From Aldehydirespirator sp965116965 (lineage in GTDB: Bacteria; Actinomycetota; Acidimicrobiia; Acidimicrobiales; Aldehydirespiratoraceae): a stretch of 64,000 nucleotides of DNA. The position numbers and the translations under genes were made by a program. Location of the stretch: positions 248,001-312,000 of the forward strand of contig OZ220743.1 in assembly GCA_965116965.1 (NCBI GenBank). The letters run 5' to 3'. The first letter of the stretch is position 1. Each line of letters opens with the position of its first letter. The notes below the pieces were generated by a model that did not search any database, had not been told where the DNA came from, and worked only from the letters and a program-made list of their open reading frames with translations. Positions 17,077-26,217 of this stretch are shown piece after piece.

Positions 17077-18177
17077 ATGGTGATGGACATCAGAGATACA
17101 TCAACCGCGTCAGGCAGCACGCGAAACGACCTGTCTTCTGAACATCAAACTAGGAATATTGTGCTCAATGACTACCGGGTAACTGTCACCGAAGTCTTTG
17201 ATTCCTATTGGTATCTAGCTGCAGAGCGGCAGGCAATGTTCTTCCAACGAGTAGAAGGCAAACCAGCCCCTTGGACAACAGATGACATCTTGGCTCGACA
17301 CCGATTCACGAATGCTTATCGCGCTTCAGATCGCGTCAGTCAGTACCTATTGCAGCGTGTGATCTACGACAAACCTCGTGACGCGCTAGACACTGTCCTC
17401 CGAGTTCTACTATTCAAGATCTTCAATCGCATCGACACTTGGGAGCACCTCGTAGCTCGCCTGGGCGAACCCGATGTATCTTCCTTCAACCATGAAAGGT
17501 ATGCGCGGATCCTTGACGAGCGTTTGGACGCTGGCGAGCGAATCTACTCGGCGGCATATGTAATGCCTGATCCACAGCTCGGATATCACAGAAAGCACTC
17601 TAACCACTTGGCTCTGCTGCATGGGATCTTGACCGATGGTTCCATGGTGCGATTGCTCAAAGCGCGCACACTAGAGGACTTGTACCTCCAGTTACTGAAC
17701 ATCGCTTCTTTCGGTCGCTTTCTCGCGTTTCAGTACGCTATCGATCTGAACTACTCACCGCACTTCAACTTCAGCGAGATGGACTTCGTAGTGGCTGGTC
17801 CTGGAGCAGTTCGCGGGATCGCCAAGTGCTTCGAGGACACAGGCGGTCTGACACCGGAAGAAGTCATCGTTTGCATGGCCGTGTCAGCAGACCAGTTCTT
17901 GGATTCAAGTAAGCGCACCTTTCAAGATTTGGACGGTCGCCCGTTACAGCTTGTTGATTGCCAGAACCTCTTCTGCGAGGTCGACAAGTACGCACGCATA
18001 AAGCATCCGGAACGCTCGAACGGAGGCCCCAGCCGCATCAAGCAGCATTACAGCCCAGATTATCGACCCCTATCCATTGGGTATCCACCCAAATGGAAAC
18101 TCTGCTGGTCAGCTGACGCTCCCGTGCCGTTTTCCTCAGCCATGCCGCACATGGCCCAGGGAAGGCTCGAATTATGA
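17077..18177 (+). CDS. Locus A: hmdU-DNA-kinase-like (HMUDK helical domain) protein
   Basis: A 366-residue protein that I place in the HMUDK_hel / thymine-hypermodification family by its pattern: RHRFTNAYRASDRVSQYLL, VLLFKIFNRIDTWEHL, the middle ERIYSAAYVMPDP, GRFLAFQYAIDLNYSPHFNF, and a late segment QLVDCQNLFCEVDKYAR. Relatives are linked to phage pathways that phosphorylate 5-hydroxymethyl-dU in DNA or make glutamyl/putrescinyl thymine. In a cellular defence locus it may recognise or reverse such modification; no function is proven. GTG 17161 is an alternative start; the N-terminus before it is weak. GC is clearly lower than in the PKS or helicase genes. ATGA overlap couples it to the XRE gene. 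Confidence 0.75.
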   Translation: MVMDIRDTSTASGSTRNDLSSEHQTRNIVLNDYRVTVTEVFDSYWYLAAERQAMFFQRVEGKPAPWTTDDILARHRFTNAYRASDRVSQYLLQRVIYDKPRDALDTVLRVLLFKIFNRIDTWEHLVARLGEPDVSSFNHERYARILDERLDAGERIYSAAYVMPDPQLGYHRKHSNHLALLHGILTDGSMVRLLKARTLEDLYLQLLNIASFGRFLAFQYAIDLNYSPHFNFSEMDFVVAGPGAVRGIAKCFEDTGGLTPEEVIVCMAVSADQFLDSSKRTFQDLDGRPLQLVDCQNLFCEVDKYARIKHPERSNGGPSRIKQHYSPDYRPLSIGYPPKWKLCWSADAPVPFSSAMPHMAQGRLEL

Positions 18178-18545
18178 CTGTTAGAGCTAATCCAGACGAA
18201 CCAATGAGCCTCGCTCCGCTCGATAAGCTCGGCGAGTCTGAGCAACGGCAACTCGCCGAGCGGCTGCGAGAGGCCCGCCGACATGTCGGCCTTCTCCAAC
18301 TGGATGTAGCCAGCGTCCTCGGACTCTCAAGATCGACGGTCTCCGCTATAGAACGCGGTACGCGCCGCATACAGCCGCTCGAATTGCGTAGGATGGCGCG
18401 TCTCTATCGCAGGCCTGTGAGATGGTTTGTGGACGCAGCCGAGGTGTCAGAATCACTGCATCGGAACACCATGGATCTTACCAAGACCGACAAGCTGCGA
18501 ATGCTCAGATCTGCTGAAGTCTGGGTGAGCACAGCTCAGCCGTAG
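18174..18545 (+). CDS. Locus A: XRE-family HTH transcriptional regulator
   Basis: A 123-residue protein with an N-terminal linker and a Cro/CI-type helix-turn-helix at about 30-80: ERLREARRHVGLLQLDVASV, then LGLSRSTVSAIERGTRRI, with the typical recognition helix after the turn. The rest is short and helical, with no metalloprotease (ImmA/IrrE) domain. It overlaps the stop of the preceding hmdU-kinase-like gene (ATGA), and the next gene starts 27 bp later from what looks like its own promoter. It probably regulates the defence operon in which it sits, consistent with C-protein or phage-repressor-like control, but no operator is identified. Confidence 0.88.
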   Translation: MTVRANPDEPMSLAPLDKLGESEQRQLAERLREARRHVGLLQLDVASVLGLSRSTVSAIERGTRRIQPLELRRMARLYRRPVRWFVDAAEVSESLHRNTMDLTKTDKLRMLRSAEVWVSTAQP

Positions 18546-18572
18546 TGATATTACGACGTAAGGTGCGGGTTC

Positions 18573-19508
18573 GTGGACTCTAGCGTCGAAATAACCTTAG
18601 CTGAATATCAGCGTCGAGCGAAACTGACGGATCGTTTGCCGAGCGATGACTCCACGGGCGTTGATCCTCGGCTGGCACCACTTCTCGGCCTCGTAGGCGA
18701 GATTGGCACGCTCATCGCGGAGTACAAGAAGCACCTGCGAGACGGCACTGCCTATGAGTTGTTTGAGGACAGTGTGGAAGAGGATCTCGGTGACATCCTC
18801 TGGTATGTGGCAAGCGCTGCCACCAGATTCGATTTATCACTGGAGACGGTAGCGCAGAAGAATCTCAGAAAGACATCCGACCGCTGGGGAGAGACTCCGG
18901 GTCCAGCACGACTTCAAGGCTCTTTAAATTTCTCGTTTGATTCAATGTTTCCATCGGACGAGCAGTTGCCTCGTGAGTTTGAGATAGAGATACGTTCGGT
19001 TGAGGACGACTCGGCAAGTGAACCCAAGGTGGAGGTGATCTGGAACAATAGGAGGGTGGCCGATCGCCTTGGCGACAATACGTACGACGACACAGGCTAC
19101 CGATTCCACGATGTGTTTCACTTGGCTAATGCCGCGGTGCTGGGCTGGTCGCCGGTAGCACGAGCCAAGATATTCGACAGAAAGCGAAAGAGCGATCCGA
19201 AGATCGACGATGTAGAAGACGGTGGACGTGCCATAGTCATCGAAGAAGCGATCGCTGCGTACATGTTCGCGTACGCGCGTGTTCACAACTACTTGGACGG
19301 CGTGACGAGTCTCGACTTCCATGCCCTCAAGATGTTCAAGGCCTTTACAGCAGGACTGGAGGTTCAAGCGCGCCCGCTGTGGCAGGTCGAAGATGCGATC
19401 TTGCAGGGAGTGGCAGCGTGGCGCGAGCTGAGACGGCACGGCAGCGGAGTGCTGCGCGGTTCGCTTGGGCGCTGTTCACTCGAGTATCTGCCGCTCGGTG
19501 GGGAATGA
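18573..19508 (+). CDS. Locus A: MazG-like nucleotide pyrophosphohydrolase
   Basis: 311 residues. The N-terminal third matches all-alpha MazG-type NTP pyrophosphatases: GLVGEIGTLIAEYKKHL followed by SVEEDLGDILWYVASAA, giving the metal-binding E..E and E..D pattern; residues then change to a longer C-terminal domain with FHDVFHLANAAVLGWSPVA of unknown role. MazG enzymes hydrolyse (d)NTPs, often non-canonical ones. Beside an hmdU-kinase-like gene and Nmad2, an action on modified dNTPs is a reasonable inference. The GTG start is supported by TAAGGT ending eight bases upstream (leaderless). It ends three bases before the methyltransferase gene, and its GC is lower than the flanks. Confidence 0.8.
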   Translation: MDSSVEITLAEYQRRAKLTDRLPSDDSTGVDPRLAPLLGLVGEIGTLIAEYKKHLRDGTAYELFEDSVEEDLGDILWYVASAATRFDLSLETVAQKNLRKTSDRWGETPGPARLQGSLNFSFDSMFPSDEQLPREFEIEIRSVEDDSASEPKVEVIWNNRRVADRLGDNTYDDTGYRFHDVFHLANAAVLGWSPVARAKIFDRKRKSDPKIDDVEDGGRAIVIEEAIAAYMFAYARVHNYLDGVTSLDFHALKMFKAFTAGLEVQARPLWQVEDAILQGVAAWRELRRHGSGVLRGSLGRCSLEYLPLGGE

Positions 19509-19511
19509 AGT

Positions 19512-22223
19512 ATGGGGCGGAAGTTGATTGAGGTGGCGTTGCCGCTGGACGCCATCAATGCGGCAGCGGCTACCGAGAAGTCGATCCGGAAGGGGCATCC
19601 TTCCACGCTGCATCTGTGGTGGGCGAGGCGACCGTTGGCGGCGTGTCGGGCGGTGCTGTTCGCTTCGCTGGTGGACGACCCCTCGTCCGACTCATCGATG
19701 ACCGCCGCCGAGCAGGCGGCGCGGCGCAAGGAACTGTTCGAACTGATTGAGCAGCTGGTTCAGTGGGAAAACACCAACGATCCCCGACTGTTGGCTGAGG
19801 CCCGTGCCCAGATCGAAGCATCGTGTGGGACCGAACTGCCGGCGGTGCTGGATCCGTTTGCTGGTGGGGGGTCGATTCCGTTGGAGGCCCAGCGATTGGG
19901 CTTGGAGGTGTATGCGGGGGACTTGAATCCGGTAGCGGTGCTCATCAACAAGGCGCAGATCGAGATCCCGCCGCAATTCGCGGGACGTGGTCCTCTCCAC
20001 CCGGTGACGGGACGGGTCAGCGCCCTGGACTCCTGGGAGGGAGCGGCGGGCTTGGCGGCCGATGTGCGCTACTACGGCGAGTGGATGCGAGAGCGGGCCG
20101 AGTCTCGCATCGGTCACCTGTATCCGGGCGTGAAGCTCCCCGACGAGTGCGGGGGCGAGGACGCCACTGTCATTGCCTGGCTTTGGGCTCGGACGGCACA
20201 ATGCCCCAACCCCGCCTGCGGTGCCGCCATGCCGCTGCTCAACTCGTTCGCATTGTCGCGGCGCAAGAACCGGGAGGCCTGGCTTGAGCCGGTCACTGAC
20301 CGTGGCAGTCCGGAGGTCACTTTCCGAGTCAGGCTGGGACCGGGCTGCCCGCAGGGTGGTTCGGTCACTCGCGGCGGAGCTACCTGTCTGTCCTGCGGTA
20401 CAGCTGTCCCCCTGAAGGAGGTTCGCGCCTTCGGCAAAGCGAACGGCTTGGGCTCGCAACTTGTGTGCGTCGTCGCCAAGGGACATCGAAGTCGCATCTA
20501 CCTGCCCGCGCGGGACGACCATCTCCAAGCGTCCCTCGTCGAACCGCCCGTCGATCCGCCGTTGGGCGCGCTGCCGTACAACCCGCGGGCAATAACGGTC
20601 CCGAACTACGGAGCTACACAGTGGGCCGACCTGTTCACGGCTCGTCAACTCACGACGATATGCACTTTCGCTGACTTGGTGGCCGAGGCTCGCGAGCAGG
20701 TGCTGGCCGACGGTGGCGACGAGCCGTATGCAGATGCAATCACCCACTACCTCAGCCTGGTAGTTGGACGCTTGGCCAACCGCAGCTCGAGCCTGTGCTT
20801 CTGGGATCCCAGTGGTGACAAGGTCAACCAAGTATTCGCCCGCAACGCCCTGCCGATGGTCTGGGTCTATGCCGAGGGCAACCCGTTCTCCAATTCATCG
20901 GGGAACTTCCTCGGACAACTCGAATATCTGGTGGCGGCACTGGAGAAGGTCCCGGCGCAAGGCCGAGGCTATGCGAGACAACTCGATGCTCGCCAACCCC
21001 ACAGCTCGGGGCAGAGGGTCATGGTGGCCACCGATCCGCCCTACTACGACAACATCCCTTATGCCGACCTCTCGGACTTCTTCTACGTGTGGTTGCGCCG
21101 CTGCCTCAAGGGCATCTATCCGGACCTGACAAGCCGGCTGCTGGCACCGAAGCAGGAGGAGTTGATCGCGGAACCGGCCCGTCAGGGCAGCTGGGACTCC
21201 GCGGCCGAGTTCTTCGAACAGGGATTGAGGGAGGCCTTCGCGGCCGCTCTCGACGTACAGGACGACGACTATCCGCTCACAATCTTCTATGCCTTCAAGC
21301 AGTCCGAGGACAGCGGCGACGGTGAGGGTCGGGTGTCCACAGGCTGGGAGACCATGCTGGAAGGTCTGCTCGACTGTGGCGTGACCATTACCGGCACTTG
21401 GCCGATCCGTACCGAGCAGCCGGGAGGGCTACGGGTCGTGGGCCGTGCTGCTCTCGCCTCGTCCATCGTGCTGGTGTGCCGCCGACGGCGCTCCGACGCT
21501 GGCCTCACCACGCGGCGTGACTTCCTGTCCTCGCTTCACGCCGAGCTGCCGGAGGCCCTGCGGCTGATGCAGCAGGGCAACATCGCCCCGGTCGACCTCG
21601 CTCAAGCGTCCATCGGCCCCGGCATGGCGATCTTCTCACGGTACCGACGGGTGGTCGAGGCCGACGGCGGATCAATGTCGGTGCGCGACGCGTTGGCGGC
21701 GATCAACCGGGCGCTCGACCTGGTGATGGCCGAACAGGAGGCTGACTTCGACGCCGACACTCGCTGGGCAATCGCCTGGTACAGCGAATTCGGCTTCGAC
21801 ACAGGATCCGCGGGAGTGGCCGAGACGCTCAGCAAGGCCAAGAACACCTCCATCGACGGCCTGGTCCGCGCGGGCATACTCCAGCAACGGGGCAACGCCT
21901 GCCGCCTGTTGGCCCGGGACGAACTGGCCGAGGATTGGACGCCGACAACCGACGAGCGCCTCACAGTTTGGGAGGTCGTCCAGCATCTGATCCGCAAACT
22001 GGAGGGTGAGGGCGAGGCAGAAGCCAGTGATCTGTTGCGCTCCGTGGGTGGCCTGGCAGAGCCGGCTCGGGAACTCGCCTACCGGCTGTACCACCTGTGC
22101 GAGCGCAAGGGCTGGACCTCCGACGCGCTCGCCTACAACGGTCTGGTCGCCGCCTGGCCCGAACTCACCCGCCTGGCGGACAAGGCCCCCGAGGGACAGA
22201 CGTCGCTCGGGTTCACCGGCTGA
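19512..22223 (+). CDS. Locus A: DUF1156/COG1743 adenine-specific DNA methyltransferase with zinc ribbon
   Basis: 903 residues. The N-terminus is a DUF1156 domain (IEVALPLDAINAAAATEKS and HLWWARRPLAACRA). Motif I DPFAGGGSIPLEAQRLG lies near 113 and the N6-adenine catalytic DPPYYDNIPYADL near 508. Between them are two cysteine knuckles, CPNPAC (about 231) and CLSCG (about 294), which form the zinc-ribbon that gave COG1743 its name. It would methylate adenine in the host as self-marking, like DrmMI in DISARM. It starts three bases after the MazG-like gene and is followed by DUF499 64 bases later. Its paralogue in locus B keeps the catalytic motifs but has lost these cysteines. Confidence 0.9.
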   Translation: MGRKLIEVALPLDAINAAAATEKSIRKGHPSTLHLWWARRPLAACRAVLFASLVDDPSSDSSMTAAEQAARRKELFELIEQLVQWENTNDPRLLAEARAQIEASCGTELPAVLDPFAGGGSIPLEAQRLGLEVYAGDLNPVAVLINKAQIEIPPQFAGRGPLHPVTGRVSALDSWEGAAGLAADVRYYGEWMRERAESRIGHLYPGVKLPDECGGEDATVIAWLWARTAQCPNPACGAAMPLLNSFALSRRKNREAWLEPVTDRGSPEVTFRVRLGPGCPQGGSVTRGGATCLSCGTAVPLKEVRAFGKANGLGSQLVCVVAKGHRSRIYLPARDDHLQASLVEPPVDPPLGALPYNPRAITVPNYGATQWADLFTARQLTTICTFADLVAEAREQVLADGGDEPYADAITHYLSLVVGRLANRSSSLCFWDPSGDKVNQVFARNALPMVWVYAEGNPFSNSSGNFLGQLEYLVAALEKVPAQGRGYARQLDARQPHSSGQRVMVATDPPYYDNIPYADLSDFFYVWLRRCLKGIYPDLTSRLLAPKQEELIAEPARQGSWDSAAEFFEQGLREAFAAALDVQDDDYPLTIFYAFKQSEDSGDGEGRVSTGWETMLEGLLDCGVTITGTWPIRTEQPGGLRVVGRAALASSIVLVCRRRRSDAGLTTRRDFLSSLHAELPEALRLMQQGNIAPVDLAQASIGPGMAIFSRYRRVVEADGGSMSVRDALAAINRALDLVMAEQEADFDADTRWAIAWYSEFGFDTGSAGVAETLSKAKNTSIDGLVRAGILQQRGNACRLLARDELAEDWTPTTDERLTVWEVVQHLIRKLEGEGEAEASDLLRSVGGLAEPARELAYRLYHLCERKGWTSDALAYNGLVAAWPELTRLADKAPEGQTSLGFTG

Positions 22224-22287
22224 TCGCGACGACTGGTGTATCCCGGACCGGGGTAACTGTCGCACGCCTGGGATAGAAGTAGAGGTT

Positions 22288-25200
22288 ATGGCGCTCTCGA
22301 ACTATGAACGGGTCGGCAAAGCAGTGGCTCTGCTCGGCGAAGGTCTGGCCCCGTTCGTAGCGCGTGAGTGCCGAGCGCAGTTCGGCGACGACTGGGCCAC
22401 CGGCGTACAGCGGGCCAAGACCCGGCACACGGGTCGGGCCCGGCAGGTCAACCCCACCGATGCACAGTTCCTACTGAAGGTCATGTGGGACGAGTGGAAC
22501 ACGATTTTCTCCAAGAAGCTCTCCCGCAACGACCGCAGCTACGTCTCGGAGTTGCAGACCGTGCGCAACTCGTGGGCCCACAACGACAGCTTCTCCACCG
22601 ACGACGCACTGCGGGCACTGGACACCGCCCGGCGCCTGCTGGAGTCGGTCGGATCGGGCGCGCAGGCCAACGAGGTGGACCGGCTCCACGGGGAGTTGCT
22701 GCGGCTCAAGTTCGACGAGCAGGCCAGGAACGTCAGCCGGAGAGCCGCCAGCGGCCAGAACGGGGGCAGGCCGACGGCGGGGCTGCCCGGCTGGCGGAAC
22801 GTGATCCAGCCCCATGACGATGTGGCCACCGGCCGGTTCCGGCTGGTGGAGTTCGCCGCCGACCTGCACAAGGTGTGGCGGGGTGAAGCGGCGTCCGAGT
22901 ACGGCGATCCGGTGGAGTTCTACCGCCGGACGTACATCACCGAGGGCCTGGCCAGCCTGATTGTCGGCGCCGCCCGGTGCTTCAGCGGCGAGGGCGGCGA
23001 TCCCGTCGTGCAACTCCAGACCAACTTCGGCGGAGGCAAGACCCACTCCCTGATCGCCCTGTACCACTTGGCCGGCGGCACGCCGGCCCAACAACTCAAA
23101 GGCGTGGAGGACCTTCTAGCAGCCCACGGCTTGAACATGCCTGCAAATCCGGTGCGTCGAGCGGTGCTGGTCGGACAACAGCTCGGCCCCGGTGACACAG
23201 ACACCAAGGACGACGGCACGGTCGTCCGCACCATGTGGGGGGAGCTGGCCCATCAGCTCGCCGGCACCGAGGGCTACGCGCTGGTGTCTGAGGCGGACCG
23301 GCGCGGCACCAATCCAGGCGAGTCGCTCACGCGGCTCCTGCGCTCCTGTGCGCCGTGCCTGATCCTGATCGACGAATGGGTGGGCTACGCCCGACAGCTC
23401 TACGGCCAGCCCGACCTGCCCGCCGGGACGTTCGACGCACACTTCAGCTTCGCCCAGGCCCTGACCGAGGCCGCCGCGGCCACCCCCGGGGCGCTGCTGG
23501 TGGCCACCATCCCGTCTTCGCAGATCGAGGTCGGCGGCGAGGGCGGGCAGGCGGCACTGACGCGGCTGGAGAACCTGTTTGCCCGCACGCGGGCCAACTG
23601 GCGCACCGCCACCGCCGAGGAGAGCTTCGAAATCGTGCAGCGACGCATTTTCAAGGATCTGTCATCCGAGGGTGCACGCCAGCGTGACGCGGTGGCGCGG
23701 GCGTTCTCGAAGATGTACCAGTCCCACACCGGCGAGTTCCCGCCCGACTGCCGCGAGGGCGACTACCAGCGCCGCATGAAGGCCACGTACCCCATTCATC
23801 CCGAGCTGTTCGACCGCCTCTTCGGGGACTGGTCCACGCTGGAGCGTTTCCAGCGCACACGCGGCGTGCTGCGGATCATGGCCGAAGTCGTGCATGCACT
23901 GTGGATCGGAGACGATCCCAACCTGCTGATCATGCCGTCGACCATTCCCATCGACGACAACGACGTCGCCGAGGAGTTGCTGGGCCACCTCGACGCCGAC
24001 TGGCGCACGGTCGTCGAGACCGACGTGGACGGCTCCGGCGCCCTCCCGCCGAGGATCGACCGGGAGCATCCGAGCCTCGGCCGATTCCGAGCGGCACGCA
24101 AAGTGGCGCGCACCGTGTATTTCGGCACCGCGCCGTCGCAGCAGGTTGCCAACCGCGGGCTGGACGACCGGTCTATCAAGCTCGGATGCGTGCAGCCCGG
24201 CACGGAGAAGCCCGCCGTCTACGGCGACGCGCTGCGCCGGCTGTCGGACCAGGCGATGTACCTGTACCGCGACGGCACCCGCTACTGGTACGCACTCCAG
24301 CCCACCGTCAACCGCATGGCACGCGACCGAGCCGAGAACCACTTCAGCGACGACGACGCCGACGAAGTGATCCGCGGGCTGGTCGATGATGCGCTGCGCC
24401 AGGACAGAGGCCACTTCACAGGTGTCCATGCTTGCCCGCGCGGCCCCGCAGACGTCCCGGACGAAGACGAGACCCGTCTGGTGGCGCTGGACCCGACCTC
24501 TGCACACGACACAAAGGTCGAACAGAGCGAAGCCCTCCGCATCGCAGAGCGGACCCTGCTGGAGCGCTCCGGCGGCGCCCGCCAATTCTGCAACATGCTG
24601 GTGTTCCTCGCCGCCGACGCGGCCCGCCTTCGGGATCTGCGCCAGGCGGTGCGCAGCTGCTTGGCCTGGGACTCGATCGAGCGCGACGCCGACTCCCTCG
24701 GCCTCGACGAGTTCCAGAAGCGCCAGACCCGCGCAAAGGTCGCCGAAGCCCACGACACGGTCAAGACCCGCATCGGCGAGACCTACATCTGGGCCCTGCA
24801 CCCGATGCAGCCGCCCGAGGACCCCACCGGCAACGTCCGCTGGGAGCGGGCCAGGCTGACATCGGTTGCGTCGCTGGCCGAGCGCGTCTCGCGCAAGCTC
24901 GAACAGGACGAGGCACTCATCCGCCGGTACGCGGGCGCCCGCCTGCGCCTGGACCTTGATCGAGTGCCGCTGTGGCGGGACGGACCGGACGGCGAGAGAG
25001 CATCGGTGCCGGTCAAGCAGCTGTGGGAGGACTTCACCCGATACCTGTACCTGCCGAGGCTCCTGCGCCGCAGCGTGCTCGAAGAGGCCATAAAGAGCGG
25101 AGTGGCCGACACCGCCTGGAGCACCGAGGGTTTCGCCTACGCCGACGGACACAACGGCGAGCGCTTCGTCGGCCTGCGAGCCGCAGAACAGCTGAGCTTC

Positions 25201-25614
25201 ATCGCGCCGAGCGGACTGGTGGTACACCCTGCAGCCGCAGCCCGCCAATTCGCCCAGGACGAGGCAGAGGTTCAGCCATCAGACGGGGACGGCGACACGG
25301 ACCGCGTCCCGAAGGGCAAGGATCCCGCACGTGTTGCCGAAATCGAGGTTCCCCAGGCTCCGTCCAGACCGACCCGGTACTACGGTCGGGTGACACTCGC
25401 CTCGGACCGCTGGACCCTGGTCGCGGCCGACATAGCCGAAGGGGTCGTACAGCGGCTCGACCAGACCGAAGGGGCTGAGGTCATAGTCACGATCGAAATC
25501 GAAGCCACCGCCGAGGCCGGATTCGACGAAGCGATCCAGTCCGACATCGCCGAGAACTCCGTCACGCTGAGGTTCAACACCAGCGACTTCGAGGGCTGGC
25601 ATACGCAGTCCTGA
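22288..25614 (+). CDS. Locus A: DUF499/COG1483 ATPase with N-terminal Swt1-type HEPN domain
   Basis: 1108 residues. The first ~125 form a Swt1-like HEPN domain (NYERVGKAVALLGEGLAPFV) with the RNase motif R-x4-H as RNSWAH near residue 92. The DUF499 ATPase follows, with P-loop QTNFGGGKTHSLIALYHL near 247 and Walker B CLILIDEWVGYA near 352. A long C-terminal part has no recognised domain. HEPN domains of this kind cut RNA when triggered, so the protein may couple DNA surveillance to translation shut-off. AGAGGTT before the ATG is the ribosome site. The locus B homologue (926 residues) starts directly at the ATPase part. This is the last gene of locus A. Confidence 0.88.
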   Translation: MALSNYERVGKAVALLGEGLAPFVARECRAQFGDDWATGVQRAKTRHTGRARQVNPTDAQFLLKVMWDEWNTIFSKKLSRNDRSYVSELQTVRNSWAHNDSFSTDDALRALDTARRLLESVGSGAQANEVDRLHGELLRLKFDEQARNVSRRAASGQNGGRPTAGLPGWRNVIQPHDDVATGRFRLVEFAADLHKVWRGEAASEYGDPVEFYRRTYITEGLASLIVGAARCFSGEGGDPVVQLQTNFGGGKTHSLIALYHLAGGTPAQQLKGVEDLLAAHGLNMPANPVRRAVLVGQQLGPGDTDTKDDGTVVRTMWGELAHQLAGTEGYALVSEADRRGTNPGESLTRLLRSCAPCLILIDEWVGYARQLYGQPDLPAGTFDAHFSFAQALTEAAAATPGALLVATIPSSQIEVGGEGGQAALTRLENLFARTRANWRTATAEESFEIVQRRIFKDLSSEGARQRDAVARAFSKMYQSHTGEFPPDCREGDYQRRMKATYPIHPELFDRLFGDWSTLERFQRTRGVLRIMAEVVHALWIGDDPNLLIMPSTIPIDDNDVAEELLGHLDADWRTVVETDVDGSGALPPRIDREHPSLGRFRAARKVARTVYFGTAPSQQVANRGLDDRSIKLGCVQPGTEKPAVYGDALRRLSDQAMYLYRDGTRYWYALQPTVNRMARDRAENHFSDDDADEVIRGLVDDALRQDRGHFTGVHACPRGPADVPDEDETRLVALDPTSAHDTKVEQSEALRIAERTLLERSGGARQFCNMLVFLAADAARLRDLRQAVRSCLAWDSIERDADSLGLDEFQKRQTRAKVAEAHDTVKTRIGETYIWALHPMQPPEDPTGNVRWERARLTSVASLAERVSRKLEQDEALIRRYAGARLRLDLDRVPLWRDGPDGERASVPVKQLWEDFTRYLYLPRLLRRSVLEEAIKSGVADTAWSTEGFAYADGHNGERFVGLRAAEQLSFIAPSGLVVHPAAAARQFAQDEAEVQPSDGDGDTDRVPKGKDPARVAEIEVPQAPSRPTRYYGRVTLASDRWTLVAADIAEGVVQRLDQTEGAEVIVTIEIEATAEAGFDEAIQSDIAENSVTLRFNTSDFEGWHTQS

Positions 25615-25624
25615 ACATCACTGG

Positions 25625-25844
25625 TCATAGCATCGGGAACTTGGCCTTGTCGGGCAGGCCGGAGCGGGCGGTGATGGCCTCGCCCGCGGCCTGGCAGCGC
25701 CCGTAGAAGGTGTCCTCGTCGATGGTGGTCATGCGGCCGGCGTCGACGACCTTGACCCCGTCCACGAACACGGTGTGCACCCCCCGCCCGTCGGCCGACC
25801 ACACCAGCTGGTTCATCACGTTGAGCATCCAACGGCGGTCGAGT
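25625..25844 (-). pseudogene. Amidohydrolase, C-terminal remnant
   Basis: About 70 residues match the end of a metal-dependent amidohydrolase/cytosine deaminase-like protein: MLNVMNQLVWSADGRGVHTV and FVDGVKVVDAGRMTTIDED. The catalytic domain is missing. The fragment starts exactly where the natural stop of the neighbouring O-methyltransferase remnant lies, so a deletion has joined two broken genes next to the end of defence locus A. The intact amidohydrolase at 30.4-31.8 kb is of the same superfamily but is not obviously the parent. Confidence 0.6.
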
Positions 25845-26080
25845 TCAGTCTCGGGGCTTGGAGGCCACGTAGGCGAATTGGAAGCCGATGGGCTCGATGA
25901 GGCGGACAGCCTCGAAGCCGGCATCGGTCAGCCAGTCGGTGGCCGCCTCGGTGGTGACCCCAAAGCCGTTGACGGTGCTGGCCATCATGGTCATGCCCAT
26001 CAGCACGGCGTGGGGGTGGGTCTTGTGGTTGGGGCCGATGAAGTAGTCGGCCAGCACGCACGGGCCATCGTGTGGGTCTT
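25845..26080 (-). pseudogene. O-methyltransferase, C-terminal remnant
   Basis: Roughly 75 residues resemble the C-terminal end of a SAM-dependent O-methyltransferase (LADYFIGPNHKTHPHAVLMG, ATDWLTDAGFEAVRL, ending YVASKPRD and a TGA). The SAM-binding region with its GxGxG is absent. No start codon or ribosome site is convincing, so it is read as a relic at the edge of the locus A insertion. The next bases up to the toxin gene (about 26081-26217) show nothing further. Confidence 0.5.
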
Positions 26081-26217
26081 CTTCAACTCCGGATAGGGCG
26101 CGTCGCGCGAAACTTACAGACATGGGCTCTCATGTTTGCCAATCAGCGAACAACATGCACCAGCGGAATGCTATTGGCAGGCGCTTGTTGCATTTCGAGG
26201 CCGAGCAGGCGTCTTCG

